Shown piece after piece: positions 6,452 through 8,861 of a DNA stretch of 8,861 nt. A program made the position numbers and the translations under genes. The first letter of the stretch is position 1, and each line of letters starts with the position of its first letter. The notes beneath the pieces are model-generated. The model made no database searches. It saw only the letters and a program-made list of their open reading frames with translations, and had not been told where the DNA came from. The stretch is taken from the NCBI GenBank assembly GCA_019689615.1, contig JADGHD010000168.1, positions 1 to 8,861 on the forward strand, written 5' to 3'. The DNA comes from Frankia sp. (GTDB lineage: Bacteria > Actinomycetota > Actinomycetes > Frankiales > Frankiaceae).

Positions 6452-8137
6452 ATGCGGCCCGCTGCCCACCAGGACCCGCCGTTGGGATCCGCCGACCCGC
6501 GGTATCCCCCGGCCGAGCCCGGACGCGCGCGTCCCGGCCGCCATCCCACGCGTCGGCGGGTCGCAGCCATCGGGCTGGGCCTCGTCGGGCTGGGCGCCGC
6601 GACCGCGGCCACCACGATCGGCATCCGCCGGCTCCCGACGACGAGGCGGGACACCCTCGGCCTGCTGTCGGTGTTCGGCGCGCCGGGCACCTTCGCCGGG
6701 CTCGCCAGGTCCGGCACGGTGGCGACCGTCGATGTGCCCGGGTTCGGGTTCGGCCCCGGCCATGCGGCGTTCATGTCGACGGCGACCGACGACGGCACTG
6801 TGTTCATTGGCACGACGCCGTTCACCGACGATCCGATCATGCCGACGGCCAGCACGATGGAGGTCGGCGCCTTCTACCCCGGCACGGGCCACTTCGACCG
6901 GATCATGATCCCGTCGAGCGCCGGGCACACCTCGGTGCCCAGCCCGAACCCGGCACACCTGGGCGTGGGTGGCGCAGACGTCGCTGACCTGGTCGTGCTC
7001 ATGGACCCCGACGGTGGGCAGCGGGTGCTGTTCGTCTCGGCGATGCCGTACCACGGCTGGGACACCAGGGCGAACGGGCAGTTCCCCAGCATCGGGCAGC
7101 TCCGCCGGGACGGGGCCGGGATCTGGCGTTACGAGCCGGACGGCGCGCTGACCGGGGACGACCTGGCCGGCCTCGCCCCGCCGGCCGCGGCCGGGCAGGC
7201 CTTCCCCGCGGCCGGCCCCACGGTGCCTCGCTCCGCCCGGGCCCCGGTGTCGATCGTCCGGCTGCCGCGCTCGGGGCACCTCGTCATCGCCCAGTATTTC
7301 GGCACACCCGGCGGGACCCGCTCGGGCGCGCTGCTGGTCCTCGGCCTGGACGGGCGCACCCGCGCGTGGTGGCAGTACCCCGCGACCACACCGCTGGGCA
7401 CGCCGACCGTGGTCAACCCGCGCGAGGTGGTGGCCGACCCGACCAGCGAGCCGGACGACGAGCGCTTCGTGCTGATCAGCGACTGCTTCACGGCGGACGG
7501 CGTGACGCTGCCGTTCCCGGTGCAGGAGTTCTCCTACTCGGCGAGCACCGGCCAGATCGTCCCCAGGAGCGCGCCGGTGCGGGCCACCCAGGACGGCACC
7601 CGGATGGAGTCGGCCTGCTTTGACCACGCCGGGAACCTGTACGTGGCGCGGACCAGGAGCGATGGCCTGCGCGCCGACGCGATGGCGGTCTACGCCAAGA
7701 TCGGCCGCGAGCGCAGCCTGGTGACCAGGGCCCCGGCGACGCCCGGCTGGCCGGATCTGTTCGGGATCGAGTGCCGGCCCGACTACTTCCTCGCCGAGAC
7801 GGCCCGCGGCGGGCTGGTGCGCAGCTTCACCGCCGACCCGGTCACCGGCGCGATCCTGCTCGCCGGCCTCGAAGGGCTGCTGCAGGTGGTCCGGGCGAGC
7901 GGGTCCGGGGAGGCGATGACGTTCAGCACCACCGCGATCGAGTTGGGGCTCGACCATCTGCGCGGCCCGGCCTCGCGCTACATCGGCGTCCGCCGGGCGG
8001 CGATCGACGGCCCCCGCCGGCTGATGTGGCTGCCGGTGAACCAGATGGTGCTGGACGCGATCCCGTGGCCGTACCCGCCGTTCCGGCTGGACCAGTGGTT
8101 GTTCCGGATCGACCTCGACATGCTGCTGCGGCCCTGA
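6452..8137 (+). CDS. Membrane-anchored or exported beta-propeller-like protein, function unknown
   Basis: Predicted 561 residues. The N-terminus (1-32) is Pro/Arg-rich and is followed by TRRRVAAIGLG (33-43) leading into a hydrophobic stretch at about 37-57. This could be an uncleaved anchor or a twin-arginine export signal; the twin-arginine reading is weak because the usual Phe/Leu/Lys after the arginines is absent. The rest is soluble and rich in beta-strand-like repeats with Gly-Asp turns: MDPDGGQRVLFVSA (184-197), LPRSGHLVIAQYFG (271-284), LGLDGRTRAWWQYP (297-310), ADPTSEPDDERFVLIS (328-343) and FDHAGNLYVARTR (390-402). These resemble blades of SMP-30/NHL-type propellers, but no full catalytic metal site can be assigned by eye. 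The only cysteines are C345, C389 and C441, so a disulfide network is not obvious. The start at 6452 has a good ribosome site; longer in-frame extension would overlap the methyltransferase and looks unlike protein. It is the last gene of the apparent four-gene unit and ends inside a strong hairpin. The outer location suggests a role at the envelope, such as binding or processing a surface glycan, which is inference only. Confidence 0.75.
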   Translation: MRPAAHQDPPLGSADPRYPPAEPGRARPGRHPTRRRVAAIGLGLVGLGAATAATTIGIRRLPTTRRDTLGLLSVFGAPGTFAGLARSGTVATVDVPGFGFGPGHAAFMSTATDDGTVFIGTTPFTDDPIMPTASTMEVGAFYPGTGHFDRIMIPSSAGHTSVPSPNPAHLGVGGADVADLVVLMDPDGGQRVLFVSAMPYHGWDTRANGQFPSIGQLRRDGAGIWRYEPDGALTGDDLAGLAPPAAAGQAFPAAGPTVPRSARAPVSIVRLPRSGHLVIAQYFGTPGGTRSGALLVLGLDGRTRAWWQYPATTPLGTPTVVNPREVVADPTSEPDDERFVLISDCFTADGVTLPFPVQEFSYSASTGQIVPRSAPVRATQDGTRMESACFDHAGNLYVARTRSDGLRADAMAVYAKIGRERSLVTRAPATPGWPDLFGIECRPDYFLAETARGGLVRSFTADPVTGAILLAGLEGLLQVVRASGSGEAMTFSTTAIELGLDHLRGPASRYIGVRRAAIDGPRRLMWLPVNQMVLDAIPWPYPPFRLDQWLFRIDLDMLLRP

Positions 8138-8160
8138 GCGAGGGCTCGGGCCGCAGCAGC
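8122..8160. terminator. Bidirectional hairpin terminator between convergent genes
   Basis: A perfect 13-base inverted repeat pairs 8122-8134 with 8148-8160. Inside it, after one unpaired T at 8135, GAGC (8136-8139) pairs with GCTC (8144-8147) around the loop GAGG. The result is a 17-pair stem with a single bulge. The left arm includes the last four codons of the plus-strand gene, and the stop codon lies inside the stem-loop. The minus-strand gene ends 7 bases away at 8167. No T-run follows on either strand, as is common for terminators of high-GC actinomycetes. Confidence 0.8.
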
Positions 8161-8166
8161 GGCCGG

Positions 8167-8861
8167 TCAGCGCTGGACCGGGTCAAAGTCGCGCCGCCAG
8201 GCGGCGAGGGCGCGGGCGTCCGTGCCCTCCGTGATGAACGCGACCGGCAGGTCGTCGTAGGTCCAGAAGACCAGGAAGTTCTCGGCGAAGTAGTAGCAGA
8301 GCAGGCTGCCGCCGGCATCGCCGCTCGGCTGGCTCCAGCGCTCCTCGCTGGGCTGCCCGGCCTCGCAGTCACCCTGGTCGACCACGAACGCGGCCAGCGC
8401 GCCGAAGTGGCGGTCAGCCGCCGACCGGTCCGGGTAGTGGAACGCGCGGACGACGACGCCGTCCGGCGTCGTGCAGCGCACCGCGGCGTCCGGGTAGCGG
8501 CTCTCGGCGCGCGGGTCGACGTCCTCGCAGTTCGTCATCGTCTCCGGGTTCAGCAGCGCGCGCAGCGCCTCGCCGGGCGGGCCGGTGACCTCCGGGGCGG
8601 CCGGCGCGGCGGCGCCGCCATCCCCGTCGTCGCTGTCCCCGGTGACCAGGAGGAAGGACAGCACGCCGACGGCGACCGCGAGCACGGCGACCGCCGCGAT
8701 GAGCACCACGGTCAGCGCCCGCCCGCCCCTGGCCGGAGGCCGCGGCTGGCCGGCACCGGCCGGCGGCGACATCCCCGGCAGCGACAGCGGCCCGGTCGGC
8801 GGGCTGGGCGGGAAGCCGAGCGGCGGGACGGTCGGCTGCGGGCCGGTGGGCGGGCCCGGCC
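8167..8861 (-). CDS. Pro-rich single-pass membrane protein with four-Cys extracellular domain, 5' end probably outside window
   Basis: The C-terminal part is clear. Numbered from an internal ATG at 8772, a membrane helix spans about 20-44, followed by an acidic/Ala linker (46-60). A globular outer domain (about 66-201) has four cysteines (C82, C100, C136, C159), enough for two disulfides. The pattern of that domain (Cys, Cys plus PDG, a YPD helix, GDC, W, LLCYYF, WTYDDL, final AWRRDF) looks like a domain I associate with actinobacterial membrane proteins, including the sensor end of some Ser/Thr protein kinases. The frame stays open from 8772 to the window edge with no other start and reads as a Pro/Gly-rich segment (for example GPQPTVPPLGFPPSPPTPG). 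The ATG at 8772 has no good ribosome site. I therefore judge the gene to continue past 8861, either as a longer Pro-rich anchor protein or as a kinase. It converges on the plus-strand genes and shares their terminator. The function is unknown. Confidence 0.72.
   Translation of the reverse strand, partial: PGPPTGPQPTVPPLGFPPSPPTGPLSLPGMSPPAGAGQPRPPARGGRALTVVLIAAVAVLAVAVGVLSFLLVTGDSDDGDGGAAAPAAPEVTGPPGEALRALLNPETMTNCEDVDPRAESRYPDAAVRCTTPDGVVVRAFHYPDRSAADRHFGALAAFVVDQGDCEAGQPSEERWSQPSGDAGGSLLCYYFAENFLVFWTYDDLPVAFITEGTDARALAAWRRDFDPVQR

Noticed and set aside
6350..7957. 535-codon open frame on the minus strand
   Set aside because: It is opposite the propeller-like gene, has no domain and shows biased composition typical of a shadow frame.
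8770..8772. ATG as the true start of the minus-strand gene
   Set aside because: It has no good ribosome site, and the Pro-rich frame continues unbroken to the window edge in the same protein-like style.

Overview
The window is very GC-rich, with third codon positions almost all G or C, GTG used as a start, and purine-rich ribosome binding sites. Together with an AftD-type arabinofuranosyltransferase, this points to an actinomycete. A Frankia-like member of Frankiales is my best guess, from the look of the proteins rather than from any marker gene. I see no rRNA, tRNA, CRISPR array, insertion sequence or phage gene.

Layout: four genes run left to right and one runs right to left. Positions 1-4218 hold most of a giant membrane glycosyltransferase of the AftD family whose start lies upstream of the window. 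Its last 10 bases overlap the start of a condensation-superfamily (PapA/WS-DGAT-like) acyltransferase at 4209-5549. After a 123-base gap come an FkbM-family SAM-dependent methyltransferase (5673-6431) and, 20 bases later, a membrane-anchored, probably extracellular beta-propeller-like protein of unknown function (6452-8137). A long hairpin at 8122-8160, overlapping the stop codon of the fourth gene, separates it from a convergent gene (8167-8861, minus strand). That gene encodes a Pro-rich, single-pass membrane protein with a four-cysteine outer domain, and its start is probably beyond the right edge.

How they may work together (inference): the four plus-strand genes look like one transcription unit. 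They encode an envelope arabinosyl/glycosyltransferase, a putative acyltransferase, a putative O-methyltransferase and a surface protein. The simplest reading is a locus that builds and decorates a cell-envelope glycan or glycolipid, with the transferase acting outside the membrane and the acyl- and methyltransferases acting in the cytoplasm. The convergent gene is likely independent. Its outer domain resembles the sensor parts of some actinobacterial membrane proteins, including Ser/Thr kinases.
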